Origin: Tetradesmus obliquus
Taxonomy: Eukaryota; Chlorophyta; Chlorophyceae; Sphaeropleales; Scenedesmaceae
NCBI GenBank assembly: GCA_030272155.1
Contig: CP126202.1
Span: 434,001-498,000 of the forward strand
Length of the DNA: 64,000 bases
Direction: 5' to 3'
Position numbers and translations under genes: made by a program. Of the stretch, positions 45,701-56,737 are shown in pieces; position 1 is the first letter of the stretch; each line of letters opens with the position of its first letter. The notes beneath the pieces were generated by a model. That model did not search any database, was not told where the DNA came from, and saw nothing but the letters and a program-made list of their open reading frames with translations.

Positions 45701-48080
45701 GCAGCAGGGTTTAGCAGCAGCCAGCTTAGCAGCTGGGGTCCAATTGGGGTTCTGCACAGGCCTGAGCCTTGAGCCCAGCCACTAGGCAGCGGCGGCAGCA
45801 GCGGCTGCAGGAAACTGCCAGTGCTTGCTGCGTTTGCTGCAGCTCCGGGGGGGCCTGGGGGTAGGCCAGATGGGTGCTGCTGTTGGCCCACTGTTGCTGC
45901 TGCTGCTGCTGCGTTGATGGGGCAATGGGGGTCTCCACACTTGCAGGGCTGATTGCCGCGCTGCACGTTGCCGCCTGCCGCTGCGTTGTTGGCTGTGCCG
46001 TCGATGCTGCTGCGGCTCGGCTGCCGGGCGCCGGGCCGCCCTGCTGCATCTCCACTTGCGCTGCGTGCACGCTTGTTGCCACCCTGATGTGGCCCAGCTG
46101 CAGCAGCATCCTCGCGTGCTGCACTCGCGCTCCGCTTCCTTGCCTTACTGCCGCCACATACCGCCGCATCCTGCTGCTGCTGCCTGTCGCTGCCCTCCTC
46201 CCCACCGGGAATCGGGCTGCCGCCAGCCACTGCTGCTGCCGCCGCTGCTGCTGCTGCTGCCCCTGTGAGGCTGCCAGGTTTTAGGGGGTCCACAAAGCCG
46301 GTCTGCCAGACGGGCGCTCTGCGCTGCCTGGGGGCGCGCTCTAAGGCAAGCGTGGTGCAGCCGCTGGTGCGCTCCCAAACATCTTCCACAGCGTCCCTTG
46401 GCAGCAGGTCCGCGCGTGCCCTCTCCTGCAAGGGACACAAAGGATACACAGGTGCAGGATATTGAAAAAAAGGATTTGAGGTTTTGCTGAGAGGCAGTGC
46501 GCTGCCTCAGGGCACGCTCCAAGGCAAGTATGGTGCAGCCGCTGGTGCGCTCCCAAACATCTTCAACAGCGTCACGTGGCAGCAGGTCTGCACGCGCACG
46601 CTCCTGCAAGGGTTGAAAGACGGGTGAAAGGCTGGGGTTTCAGTGTGTTGTGACAAATCATGTGTGGTGCAGCCGCTGGTGCGCTCCCATACATCTTCGA
46701 CTGCATCACGAGGCAGCAGGTCGGCGCGTGCCCTCTCCTGCAAGAATCACAAAGGATAAGAGGAAAAGAGTTCATGAGGTTAAATAATGGGTTTGCTGAG
46801 AGGCAGTGTGCTGCCTGGGGGCTCCTTTTATTTTCAAACATTTTCAACTGTGCCCCTTGGCAGCAGGTCTGTGCGCGCCCTCTCCTGCAAGGGAAATAGG
46901 TTCAGAATACGGAGCATGATTTGGGCAAGTTTGCTCATATAATGCAGTGAGCTCCCGAACATCCTCGGCGGCGTGTTAGAGCAGCAGGTCAGCGCGCGCA
47001 AGAGGAAACTGCCTGCTAAAACACGCGGTGTCACATCAAGGGCACAGCAAACGTGTTTGATGCTTTCGCACCTCAATGGCAATCGCCAGCGCCTCCTGCT
47101 GTGGCGGCCCGGGTCGCCCAGCCTTGCGCAGATCCATCAGCGCAGCAGCAGCAGCCAGCGCCGGCAGCGGCCGCAGCAGCGGCAGCTCAGCTTGGTGCTG
47201 CGGCCCTACTGCAATACCCTCCTCATCATCACCCGACCCTGCTGCTGCTGCTGCTGTGGGTGAGGCCTGCTTGCTTGCTGCGTCAGCTTGCTGCGTCCCA
47301 GCAGCAGCAGCAGCAGCAGCAGCAGCATCGTCGCCCAGCAGCCGCCGCAGCATCTCTGCTGCTGTTGCCTCCTGCGCGCCACCCGGGCGCCTGCTGCCGC
47401 CTAGCCCCTGCTGTAAGTTTGGCAGCTGCTGTGTTGCCGGTAGTAAGCTGCGGGGTGTGCGTCGCACCGGGGAGCGGAGCCATAAGCTATCATCGCCACG
47501 CGCAGCTGCTGCTGCTGCTTCCTCTAGCGGCACTGGGGCCCCAGCACCACTCATGCCTGCTGCAGGGATCTGCAGGCACGCAGGCGGCACGCGCAGGCCG
47601 TGCTGCTGCTGCTGCTGCCGCTGCTGCTGCTGGTATGCGCGGCCGGATGCGTCTGCTGCTGCTGCCTCTGCTTCTGCTGCTGCCTCGCAGGCAGCTGCTG
47701 CTGCTGCTGCCTTGGCTGAAGGCCGCGCCTCCAGCTGCATCTTCACCGCTGTCCTGCAAGCTTCTGCTGCCGCCTCAGCGCTTGCAGGAACGCTTGCAGG
47801 AACACTCTCTTGCCCTGCTGCTTGCGCCACTTGGGGTGTGATGACCTCCACAGGGCCTGACACATCAATGGGCAGGCCAGCTGCTGCTGCTGCTGCCACT
47901 GCAAGAGCGCTGCTAGTAGCTTCTGCAGGCGATACATGCCTCACACACGGCAGCAGCTGCTGCTGCTGCTGCTGCCGGTGCTGCTGTGCGCTGCTGTTGC
48001 TGTTGCACAAGGGTCGCTCCGCTGTGAGTGCTTCCCTCTGGTGCTGCGCTGCCATAGCAGCTGCGCTGCTGCCAGGCGCA

Positions 48081-48115
<35 letters not shown>

Positions 48116-48990
48116 CCTGTAGTGCATTGCAAGCAACTGCCCCAGCTGCTTTGCAGAGTTGCTCAGCTGATCCTGCTGCTGCTGCTGGTGGTGGTGGGAG
48201 CTGCCTGCATCCCTGCCGGTTTCTGCAGCAGCTGCTGCGTTGTTTGCTGCTGCTGCTGCTGCTGCTGGCGCCTTGGGTGAGAGCCCTTTCATGTCCAGCC
48301 AGCGGCCAAGTGGCATGTCTGGCTGACCCTCATGAGCAACACGGATGCTGCAAGCCATGCAAACAGGGCAGCGGCGGCAGCAGCAGTAGCCCTTTCTAGG
48401 TAGGTAATCAGTGTGCAAGCATCAAAGCTGTGCAGCGGGGCTGAAAGCAGCACACAGGTTGCAAACGAAGCCGTTTCCCAGTAAACAGAACATATCATAT
48501 ATGTCTGGCTGGCCTTGGTGAGCCACGCGGATGCTGCAAGCCATGCAAAAAAACAGGCAGCAGCAGCGGCACAGCAGCAGCACACTGATCACCAGCTTGC
48601 AAGCATCACAGCTGCGCAGCAGGGCTGAAAACAGGCCAAAGATTGCATTATAGGCCAATGCGATGTGCAGAACACTTATCCCAATCGTAACATTCGCACA
48701 CCAGCATGCGCCGCACCTTAACCGCCACTTCTTGGCGCTTGGCATACCGCTGTGGCGCTCAAACTCAGTAGGAGACATCGTCCAGCCAGTGCTGCTGCTG
48801 CCGTTGCTGCTGCCCCTGCTGCTGCAGGCCTGGCACCGGCACTGCACCACTCGCTGCTCTAGGAGGTAGCGGCCAGCGTTGCCATTGCAGGAGACGTTGA
48901 GGACGCTAGGTGTGATGCTATCGGCACCTGCTGCTGCTGCTGCTGCTGCTGTGGCCTGCGGCAGCGGGTGTTGCTGCAAAGAGGTCATCC
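40961..48990 (-). CDS. SAND-like and extended-PHD chromatin protein (N-terminus unresolved)
   Basis: Seven exons in phase: 48990-48717, 48347-47072, 46425-45073, 44767-44501, 43359-43213, 42849-42403, 42157-40961, giving at least 1,652 residues. The first two give VSCNGNAGRYLL, QCRCQAC, MSPTEFERHSG and AKKWRLSIRVAHEG with PLGRWL, resembling a SAND/TDBD-type DNA-binding module. Exons 4-6 make an extended PHD: CALCNGTEAPG, WVHRQCALWSPEVYPD, RCSRCGEAGASLKC, HFHLPCARLAGC and CPAHKP. The last exon has a Cys cluster, RCAVCVVQRKGKCG with a further Cys at APRRC. Exon 3 has a nuclear-signal-like KARKRS and NKRARS. Long Ala and Gln runs come from CAG repeats. By family, ePHD modules read histones, so a nuclear chromatin role is inferred. 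Confidence 0.8.
42915..42945 (-). repeat. Acceptor-side copy of ePHD exon 6
   Basis: The acceptor and first codons (AEPY) recur ~80 bp upstream in transcription order of the real exon boundary at 42849, after the same GCTGTGCTGCAG. Confidence 0.75.
43428..43480 (-). repeat. Acceptor-side copy of ePHD exon 5
   Basis: Copy of MHLPSAIQRGRAT after a CTG-rich acceptor tract, ~105 bp from the real boundary at 43359. Confidence 0.88.
43908..44405 (-). repeat. Four donor-side copies of ePHD exon 4
   Basis: Copies of ALWSPEVYPDRRSML plus the GTGAGTGAGG donor, with boundaries at about 44356, 44211, 44073 and 43916 after the real donor at 44500. Spacings are 144, 145, 138 and 157 bp. The intronic part between copies is pyrimidine-rich on the plus strand (CTCACTCTTTCTC) and strongly conserved. 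Confidence 0.93.
46500..47012 (-). repeat. Four acceptor-side copies of ePHD exon 3
   Basis: Copies of ERARADLLPRDAVEDVWERTSGCT with acceptor boundaries near 46603, 46737, 46884 and ~47000 (decayed), upstream in transcription order of the real one at 46425. Several also carry LALERA and beyond. Confidence 0.93.
48512..48565 (-). repeat. Acceptor-side copy of SAND exon 2
   Basis: Copy of the acceptor context and IRVAHQGQPDIYD against IRVAHEGQPDMPL, ~190 bp from the real acceptor at 48348. The preceding CATGGCTTGCAG is the same in both. Confidence 0.88.
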
Positions 48991-50501
48991 CTGCGGCAGT
49001 GGACAAAAGGAAGGATATCAGCCGGGCTGGGTGGGCTGGGTGTGTGTGGCTGTGTGTGGGTGCAAAGGGCGTTTTAAGCATGCACGAGGCAGTTGCCCTG
49101 CGCAGTGGCACAGCTGGGGTTGTCAGCACTCTCGTTCCCTGAAAAGGCAGCCAGGTACACCTCAGCAGAACATCTAGGTGGTTGTACTGGGCTGTTGGCA
49201 AATCCGACACTGTGTGGCACTGGCGTTGCAGTGTGTCTGCGGTTGTCCTGCAAGCAAGGTGATCATGCAGACGCACACCTGCCGCTACACACTGCTCCTG
49301 CCGCTGTTCCTGCAAGGGCACTGCTGCAAGAGATGCAGATGGTGCGGCTTTGCTGCTTGGCTCTCGCAGCATGTGCTGCTGTGCTGCTGCTGTAGCAGGG
49401 CTGGGTTGCAGCGTGGAGCTGCTGCTGTTCTGCATGTGGAGCAGCAGGCCCATGCTTCGGCTCACCTCCTTGCTGCTAACTGCGTTGTACGCTTTATGCT
49501 AGTTGAACCTTCTTTTAGAGCATCCAGCGAAGGGCCTCGGCTGTCCGCTGGTTTGCTAGCTGCCAACTGCTTCACCTGCAGGTGACACAGCAAGAGGCAG
49601 GCACAGCAGCAGGAGCAGCGCGTCAGCAGAGCTGCAGCACAGCAGAAAGAGCGCCCCCGAAACCCAAGATGCAAATCTACAAGCAGCCATGCGATCTGGA
49701 GCGCACGTTGCAGAGCGTCCGAGACTACCCCTGACCGCTTCAACAACACCAGCTGCAGGCGAGACGGAAGGCACACGTGGGCATGCGCACCGCGCGTCCG
49801 ACGGCGTTCAACACAAGGTCAAGCACCTGGCACCGCGTGCGTGGCACTGCCCTTCTAGCTCTCGCCACTAGTGATACACGCAGGCGCGCGGGTGATTGAT
49901 GGTTGACCCGCACCTACAGGGTGCGCTGGCTGCCGCTGTCAGTCCGATATGACCATAGCTGGCAGCAGGTGAAAGCAGCAATGCTGCGTGCGACTACAGC
50001 CGATACACTGCCAAGGCCGCGCCCAGGGACCTGGTGGCGAAAGCAAGCTGTCCAGCCATGTGATCAGGCACGCTTGCACCTTGTCAACCTTTAATCCTAA
50101 TTGATTGCTTGTGGCGAAGGCTGAAACGGGACAACCCGCCCCCACTCTGCTGAGGTGGACCACTGCTCACCTGTTGCGAAGGTGTCGGCCCGAACCCACG
50201 CGTTTAACAAGTTACTTTCCTTGATTGATCGCGCTGTGTAGCACTTGGTTTGTGCAGTCACTATCCAATCAAACTGCATGTCTTGTACCACCGTCTTGAC
50301 AACTGCAGACACCAAGACAATTATACAGTTGAAGCATTTTTCCGTCCAGAAAGTTGTGGTCAAGGGGCAAAAGGTCCTCGTGCTCAAACCCTGCGATGAC
50401 AAGGTCCTGCCACTTGCGTGCATTCCCGCTCTTGTGCCGCTTGCGCAAGCATCACGGCATTCTGTAAAGTGCAAAGGTGTTTCACAGCTGTGCTGCTCGC
50501 C
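48991..50501. other. Unresolved N-terminal exons of the SAND/ePHD gene and divergent promoter region
   Basis: A likely minus-strand exon at 49575-49466 (VKQLAASKPADSRGPSLDAL) has a CCTGCAG acceptor and a GTGAGC donor. A possible first exon starts at 49776 (MCLPSRLQLVLLKRSG). I could not join these to the exon at 48990 in phase. From ~49800 to 50501 no coding is supported; it separates this gene from the divergent 217-aa gene and should contain both promoters. Confidence 0.4.
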
Positions 50502-52116
50502 ATGTCGTCTTACGACCCTACTCTGTTCCAGCACGCCTTTGTTGCTCGCCTGCCTCGCTTACCAGCCTGGCTGCAGGCAACAGCAGAGAGACGGTTACCA
50601 CGGCAGCCTGACAGGGAGCAGACCCAAACGATTCGGGAGGAGACCTGCTACGTTGACGAGATAGATGGGGTGTCAGTCATCCGGTGTCAAGAGCTGGTAG
50701 AACGCTTCAGGCTTTGTGCAGACGGGTGCGTCGCCGTTTTGCTGTTTTTCAGCTCCGCGGAATTGCGCTGCATGCTGACTGCTGTCGCCCATCGTGCAGG
50801 CAGAAGGAGATGGTAGAGTCTAGCACCAGCACACATGTCCGGCCTTATGGCACTGGCATGCACTGCTCAAGCAGCAGCAGGTGAGCCCCTGGATTCAGCT
50901 GCACCTCTCTGCTATGTCTGTCACGTTTGCAGCTGCTGCCTGTGCTGCTGCAGCACTGCAGAGTGAGGTTGCTGCTGCTGTTGCTGACAACGCACACCTT
51001 CTCCTGCAACAGGCATGACGACCTTGCGAATGCTGCGCTGAACCCAGCCTTTGCAGCAACCCTCGGACAGATGCTGGATGACTTTTTCCAGTACGCAACA
51101 GAGCTGCAGCAAAGTTTGGAGCAGCAAGGTACGCTGAGGACACGAAGTAGTTGTAGGATGGGCTTCTGGTGGTAGCAGCATGTGCAGCGCTCTCTTGTGC
51201 ACGTGACAGTACCCAGCACTCCAAAGCAGCAGTCAACCTGCTGTGCAGCTGCACATCGCAGTTGCCTTCAGCAAGTACAAGCAGCTGCTGTGCTGCAACG
51301 CAGTTGCCAGTGTGTTCATGTAATGCTGCTGTTAGGCAGGTAACCAGGCGACAGCAGGTTGCAACTGCAGCTGGCAGCACTGCTCCTGGCATGCCGCACT
51401 GCTGCTGACAGCGATATTGCATTATGCAAACAGAGCGTTTGACCGAAGCGGTCGACCAAAGATGTATCCAAGTGTCGTGCTGACACCCTAGGAATGTTCC
51501 CGCTGTATGTGCAGATGCTCAAGCTGACTCGGGGTATGGCTGGCGGTTGCCTGCTGCATGGTTGAGCAGCAGCGACAGCAGCAGCAGCAGCAGCAGTGAC
51601 GCCACCAGCAGCAGCAGCAGCCCGGGCTTGTTTGGCTGGTGGCAGCGGCGGAAAGGGAGCGCGGCAGCAGCAGGCGGCAGCCAAGGTGAGCACAACATGC
51701 AGCGTTAGTAGTATCTGCTGTTGCGCTGCTGTGCAGGCACCAACTCGCAAGGGCTACTCTTAGGGCTGCTTGTCTGCTGTTTCAGGCAGACCCCATGCGC
51801 CTGCAAGCATCAGGCAGTCTCATTGCCAGCGCAGTGCACTGTGGCTACATTACGTTAACCTGAATTGTTCTTCTACTGGGTTGTCTGGTGTGTGCTCGTC
51901 TTCAGGCTGATGCACTGTGTGCTGCACGCCCGCTGCTCTTGTTGACAGAGAGATTACAGTCAGTTGCATGTAACGTGACATGTTTGCATGTAAGCAGGCT
52001 ATTGTTAAGCTCGGGTTGACATCTTGTGTGCCTGCTGCGCTGCCGCTGCCGCAGGCGGGCAGCCCAGCTTGCAGCAGCTGGTGCGGGAGTCCAGCAGCAC
52101 AGTGCAGGAGATCTGA
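50502..52116 (+). CDS. Unknown 217-aa protein, five exons
   Basis: Exons 50502-50725, 50800-50880, 51013-51128, 51515-51685 and 52055-52116 total 654 nt (217 aa plus TGA), with phases agreeing at all four junctions. The protein begins MSSYDPTLFQHAFVARLPRL and contains EETCYVDEIDGVSVIRCQEL. It then has NPAFAATLGQMLDDFFQYATELQ (a probable amphipathic helix), a Ser run, SPGLFGWWQRRKGS, and ends LQQLVRESSSTVQEI. No signal peptide or membrane segment is seen. I do not recognise the family. A frame continuing at 51786-51905 is a possible alternative last exon. Divergent neighbour of the SAND/ePHD gene. Confidence 0.62.
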
Positions 52117-54295
52117 GGCGTAGCCAAGGCGCTTGACGCACCCATCAGCTAGTCGTTCCTCAGCTAGCCAGCAGCAGGAGGCACTCACGCAGCTTGTGAG
52201 GCTGCTTGCAGCAAGTGTGGCTCTTGCCTCGCTCTGCAGAGTCAACCTGCGGTCAACGCACAGCAGCGGCAGCGTTAAAGGGCTGTGTCCTCTTGCCCAG
52301 CATGATTCATGTACTGTTGGCTGGGTCATGCATCTATGCGAGGCCAGTCTGAATCAAGCAGCGTGGTTTGCATGCGGCCGCGGTTGATGCACGGTTGGAT
52401 CCTCAAAGCAGGGGTGTGCAGGGTGAGGAGGGTTGGGCAGGTGCAGCAGCGGTGCGCAGGGCTTGGCAGGTTCGGCGGCAGGTTGGGCTGCAGGCAGGGT
52501 AGATTGCAGCGCACATCTTTTGTGCTGTCACGGCACGGATTGCAGCGCATTTGGTTACGGCACGGGAACAACACAACAACCCACGCAGCAGTGCTAATTG
52601 AGCTGCTGGAGTGGAAAGGGGTGCAGCTTGGTGATATCTGGTGCTGTCAGGGAGTTTTGGTGGGGAGCTTCGGATGCATCCACTGCTGTGATGTTGCGCT
52701 GTGCCGGCTGTGGCTGTGCGTAACATTGCTGCGCACGAGTAGCGGCAGCAACAGCAGCATTCCTGCGATGATGCAGTGTGTAGTGAGATGCGACAGGACC
52801 GCGACATTTGCATGTGTGGCTGGTGCAGCTGATGCAGCTTGTAGAACAGACAACAACGCTGCTGCCAGCCAGTATGAGCTGTGTAGCTCCCTCCTATTCG
52901 CTCCTCCTGGAAGTGTGCCGGCATTCTCGCCAGCACACTCAACTGGCTTGGCAGCTTGCAGCCATTTCTGCAGCATGTGGCTGTGTATTGTTACGTTACT
53001 CATTGTTACATTGTCACTCAGGAGCAGGAGGTGTGATGGGCGACGCCAGCGCAAACTTGTGAGATATGACGCAGCAGCTTGTGTACTGCCTGTGCGCTGT
53101 TTGTAGTATGAGAGGACCTAGTGTGAGCTGTGTCGACTGTGGCTGGTGACCAAGGGTAGATTGGACTGCCCGGCTAGAGGCTAGGCTGCTGTTATGCCGT
53201 GCAGTGTTGGCTGGACGGGAAGCTTCACACCTGCTTCACGCGGACGTGGGGTGGTTGTGTTATTGTTTGGGCCCTGATCCCACAGCACCCAACAGCTGCT
53301 GCATGTTTGGGCATGGTGTTGAGCGGAGTTGCCGCAGGTTGCTGCCAAGCTGTCTGCAATCAAAGCGCTGCATTCGCACGGTGCACATCATTGCTGGTCG
53401 CAGCACTGTTGTCAGCCTTGAGGTGCACCAGTGCAGCAGCTGCGGCCTTGGCTATGCCGACAGGATATGCTTGACTGGCAGTTGTACTTGCAAATCACTG
53501 CTTGCAGTTGTGAGTTGTATGATTGTTGCATGATACCGGGACTGGCGCGTGTGATTTGCGGGATTGCAATTTTGCACGGCCATTATGTTTGAAAGAAGGT
53601 TTTCCACCAGACTGTGCATGCCCTTGCAGAGATTGCGGCTTGCTGTCCTTCAGCAGTTGTGTTGGGGACGCAGCTCTGATTGATCCCTGTTTTGAGATCT
53701 ATTTTCAGCTATGTATGCATCACATTCTCAGCGGGGCTGCCTCAAACGCAACCTCACTTGCGCCAGGTGCACAGCAGTGAAAGAATGTGCGGTAGTTTAA
53801 TGCATCCATTGGCAGTCTTGAAGGATCTTGGAGTTGAACAAAGCGGCTTGTTGAGGTTATGTGAAGCTCCTGTATGCGGCTGCCCAGCAGCTGCAACTGC
53901 TGTGCAGGTGGAGAAGTGCAAGTAGGCCCACAACAGTATCTTGTGCTGCTTGCTGCCGTCTTGATGTGATGTTTTTGCTTGCAGTAGCAGGTGGCGCAGA
54001 CCTGGCAAATCTCTTCTAGGTATCCTCGTGACTGTGACACATGCATGATGCAACCACTGCATTGAGGCTGGTATGCTGTACGTGTGGTGTCGGCATTCAT
54101 TGTCATTTTGACTGTGGCCTGTCGCATGCAAGAGCACGGCAATTCCTGCTGCACAACTTCTTGAATACTTGACATCGCCCAGCTGTAACCGTCTATGAGT
54201 ATGGAGTATGATGCACATGGTCATTGGATAGCCCGGCCGTAAGATAGGCTACATCACGGCAAGCACCCAACCTACATTCTCAACCATGCCACCGT
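52117..54295. other. Gene-poor region, no supported exon
   Basis: Holds G-rich short imperfect repeats at ~52420-52570 (GGTTGGGCAGGTG and GCACGGATTGCAGCGCA types). Long Cys-rich frames occur on the plus strand (52309-53106) but show no domain, no splice framing and a composition expected from TGC/TGT-rich DNA. Confidence 0.45.
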
Positions 54296-54349
54296 GTGTC
54301 AACTGCAACTCTTGATAACCTAGCCGCCACCCCGGCATGCTGCTGCCGC

Positions 54350-55500
54350 CCTGCTGGCGGCCTCACTCATCATCATCATGTTACCCATCAAGCCATAGCA
54401 TCATTGTTGTCTTTGTCTATAATTCGTCATTTTGCATCAACTGGCGGCCTCACTGAGGTGTCAGCCGGGCTGACTGCGTGCAGCATCTGGTGCATGGTCA
54501 CCATCACGTCAGATTGCCACAGCAACCACGTGCACACGTTTGGTTTGTCACAATGAACGTGACTATTTGGCAGTTTGTCAAGCGTGGAGACCTGCATCCT
54601 GATGCTGTCAAGTCGTGTTCTAAATGGCAAGTCCATTGGAGCAGGGAGCAGGAAGGAGTAGGCGCTGCCGTTTGACGCTGCAAAGCGGGGTTTGTCCAGC
54701 CCCTCCTCATCATGTTACCCATCAAGCCATAGCTTACTTTATATGGGAGGGTGTGCCCGGTGTAACCTGCATGCGATGTAATTTATAGGTTACGGTGTGC
54801 TGCAGGCTATCACCATTTTTTTATCAACGCCATCGGCCCCGCGCCCCACAGGAGCCCATCAGTGTGTTGTCCAGCCCCTGAGAAACACACCTACTGTACC
54901 TGCACGCCCAGAGTGACTATTTGGCAGTTTTTCAAGCGTGGAGACCTGCATCCTGATGCTGTTAAGTCGTGTTTTGAATGGCAAGTCCATTGGAGCAGGG
55001 AGCAGGAAGGAGCAGGCGCTGCCGTTTGACGCTGCAAACTTTGGCGGCGGGGCTTTGTCCAGCCCCTGAGAAACACATGTGTACACCTACTCTACCTGCA
55101 CGCCCAGAGTGACTATTTGACAGTTTGTCAAGCGTGGAGACCTGCATCCTGATGCTGGATTCAGGGAAACGGTCGGTGAAAACCGAAGGAAGGATACTGC
55201 TATGTCCTCGCGGCTCTCCGCAGGATTCCGTCGATTGCTGGCTACATACATACCAGCCCTGCCAGGCACGTGCACGCAGCCAACCGTATGGGTAACCCCC
55301 ACCTGCTGCCTGGTGAAGGCGGTGAGGGGGTCTGGGTGGTCTACCCCTCACCAATAGAGAGGCAATAATAGTCGTAACTTCCGCTCCGTACGGGGCGCGG
55401 TTGCCGATGCCGATGACAAGGTATGGCTTACAAGAAGACTATTATTATAATCATTATTATCATTATTATTATTATTATCCTGATGCTTTTAAGTTGTGTG
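54350..55500. repeat. Long-period tandem repeat cluster
   Basis: A ~180-bp module beginning GTGACTATTTGGCAGTTT and containing GTGGAGACCTGCATCCTGATG is present at ~54559-54737, ~54909-55090 and from ~55111. The third copy is split by the insertion at 55157-55477 and resumes at 55488. A CATGTTACCCATCAAGCCATAG motif recurs at ~54375 and ~54712. Minus-strand frames such as TRLDSIRMQVSTLDKLPNSH are conserved between copies, but no protein family is recognised. Confidence 0.8.
55157..55477 (+). mobile_element. 5'-truncated LINE-like 3' tail with target-site duplication
   Basis: A 321-bp segment absent from the other repeat copies, flanked by a direct repeat of 10-11 bp (ATCCTGATGCT) at 55146-55156 and 55477-55487. 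It ends in an AT microsatellite tail (ATTATTATTATTATTATT, from ~55440). A short insertion with a simple-repeat tail, target-site duplication and missing 5' end is the signature of a non-LTR retrotransposon copy made by target-primed reverse transcription. No reverse-transcriptase coding remains. Family within LINEs is not assignable. Confidence 0.72.
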
Positions 55501-55543
55501 AGTGTTGGTAGCGGCCGGCGGAGAGGCTCAACAAGGGGGCTCT

Positions 55544-56372
55544 GACTCCCCTTACATCCTGTCACACCCCTTGTAGCAGAGGGGTAAATGATGGGAGTTA
55601 GTAAATGTGGAACGACAGTAATATTTCTACATGCCTCAGAGGGATGTCTATTTGCTAACTTCCACTAACTCCCAACATTTTCCAAAAAGGGTGAGAAATC
55701 AGCAGAAGTTGGGAGGTAAATTTCAGTGGGCAGGGCTGAAACCGGGGAAGTTGATAGCTAGTGGGATTTAGTGGTAAGGCAAAAGCAGGAAGTTAGAGCA
55801 GACAGCCAAGGATTTAGGGGAGTTTGCTGCTCAATGCACGGATCGGGCACCTGTAACTGCCAGAGGTCCCCTGGACCCCTCCTTGGGGTGTCTGCATGGT
55901 GTATCGTGCAACTGGTGGCTTCAAAAGCTCATCATGCCACACAAGGCTTGTGCCATGAGTCAGCACTTGCAGCGTGGGTAAGACACAAAGGGCTGGGCAT
56001 GGGCAATTGCCGTCAATTAAGCCGGTGGTGAGAGGAGCCTGCGCCCTGGAAAAGATGTCAGATAACACTAGTGGCTTGGCAAGTACTAACTTCCTGGCTT
56101 GTGTCACTAACTTCCCCTGAATTCCTGAAATGAGGCTTTCAATAGGAAGTCAGGAGGTAAAATCCACTGGGAGAGCCCAAAGTCATGGAAGTTGGGAGTT
56201 AGCTAACTATAGCAGAAGTTACTAGTTAGCTAACTATATAGCAGAAGTTTATTTTTCCACTATGTTGATTTGGCCCCTTAGACCACGTACAACACAGCTG
56301 TGCAAGCAGAATCACTAACTTCCACCGTTTACCCCTCCGCTACAAGGGGTGTGGCAGGAGTTAAGGGGAGTC
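55544..56372. mobile_element. MITE-like non-autonomous DNA transposon
   Basis: About 830 bp, AT-richer than its surroundings, bounded by imperfect inverted repeats of ~60 bp. The left end starts GACTCCCCTTACATCCTGTC and the right end is its inverse (reading GACTCCCCTTAACTCCTGCC inward), continuing through CACACCCCTTGTAGC and GGAGGGGTAAA. The interior is dense in the subterminal-type motif AACTTCC/GGAAGTT, and has two related ~50-bp blocks near 55700 and 56145. No transposase frame is present. A clean target-site duplication is not visible, so the superfamily is open. Confidence 0.75.
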
Positions 56373-56737
56373 AACAGGACCTTGGCTCAACTCATAACCC
56401 CACCCAGTCACTGCTTGCTGACAACACACAGCCTTGTCTCCTCTTACAGGCAATGCTGCAGCATTCGAAGCGGCACCGTCTGAAGTTTCAGGCACTTTGT
56501 GCCGAGAATAAAAGTTTCATCAAGTAGAAGTGGCACGGGACCGGGTCACCCACTGCCCGGTACGGTGGTTTGTGGTTCGCCCGGTGGTGTCACCTGTGGT
56601 AGTTCTATCAGCACCAGGCAAAGGCACACAACAATTCAAAATTCGTGTGTAAGGATAAGTTTCCACATGCAGACCGTGCTGCCGAATAATCTGTCCTGCA
56701 TCCCCGCCAGTTCGCTTATTCAAAAAATTCAACCCAG

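Noticed and set aside
47053-48122. 348-aa plus-strand Ala/Ser/Cys-rich frame
   Set aside because: Antisense of a well-phased SAND/ePHD exon; composition is that of CTG repeats.
52309-53106. 265-aa plus-strand Cys-rich frame
   Set aside because: No domain, no start context, no phased neighbours; composition follows TGC/TGT-rich DNA.
55528-56378. TCAACAAG / TCAACAGG as target-site duplication of the MITE-like element
   Set aside because: The two do not sit directly against matching ends of the inverted repeats, so the match may be chance.
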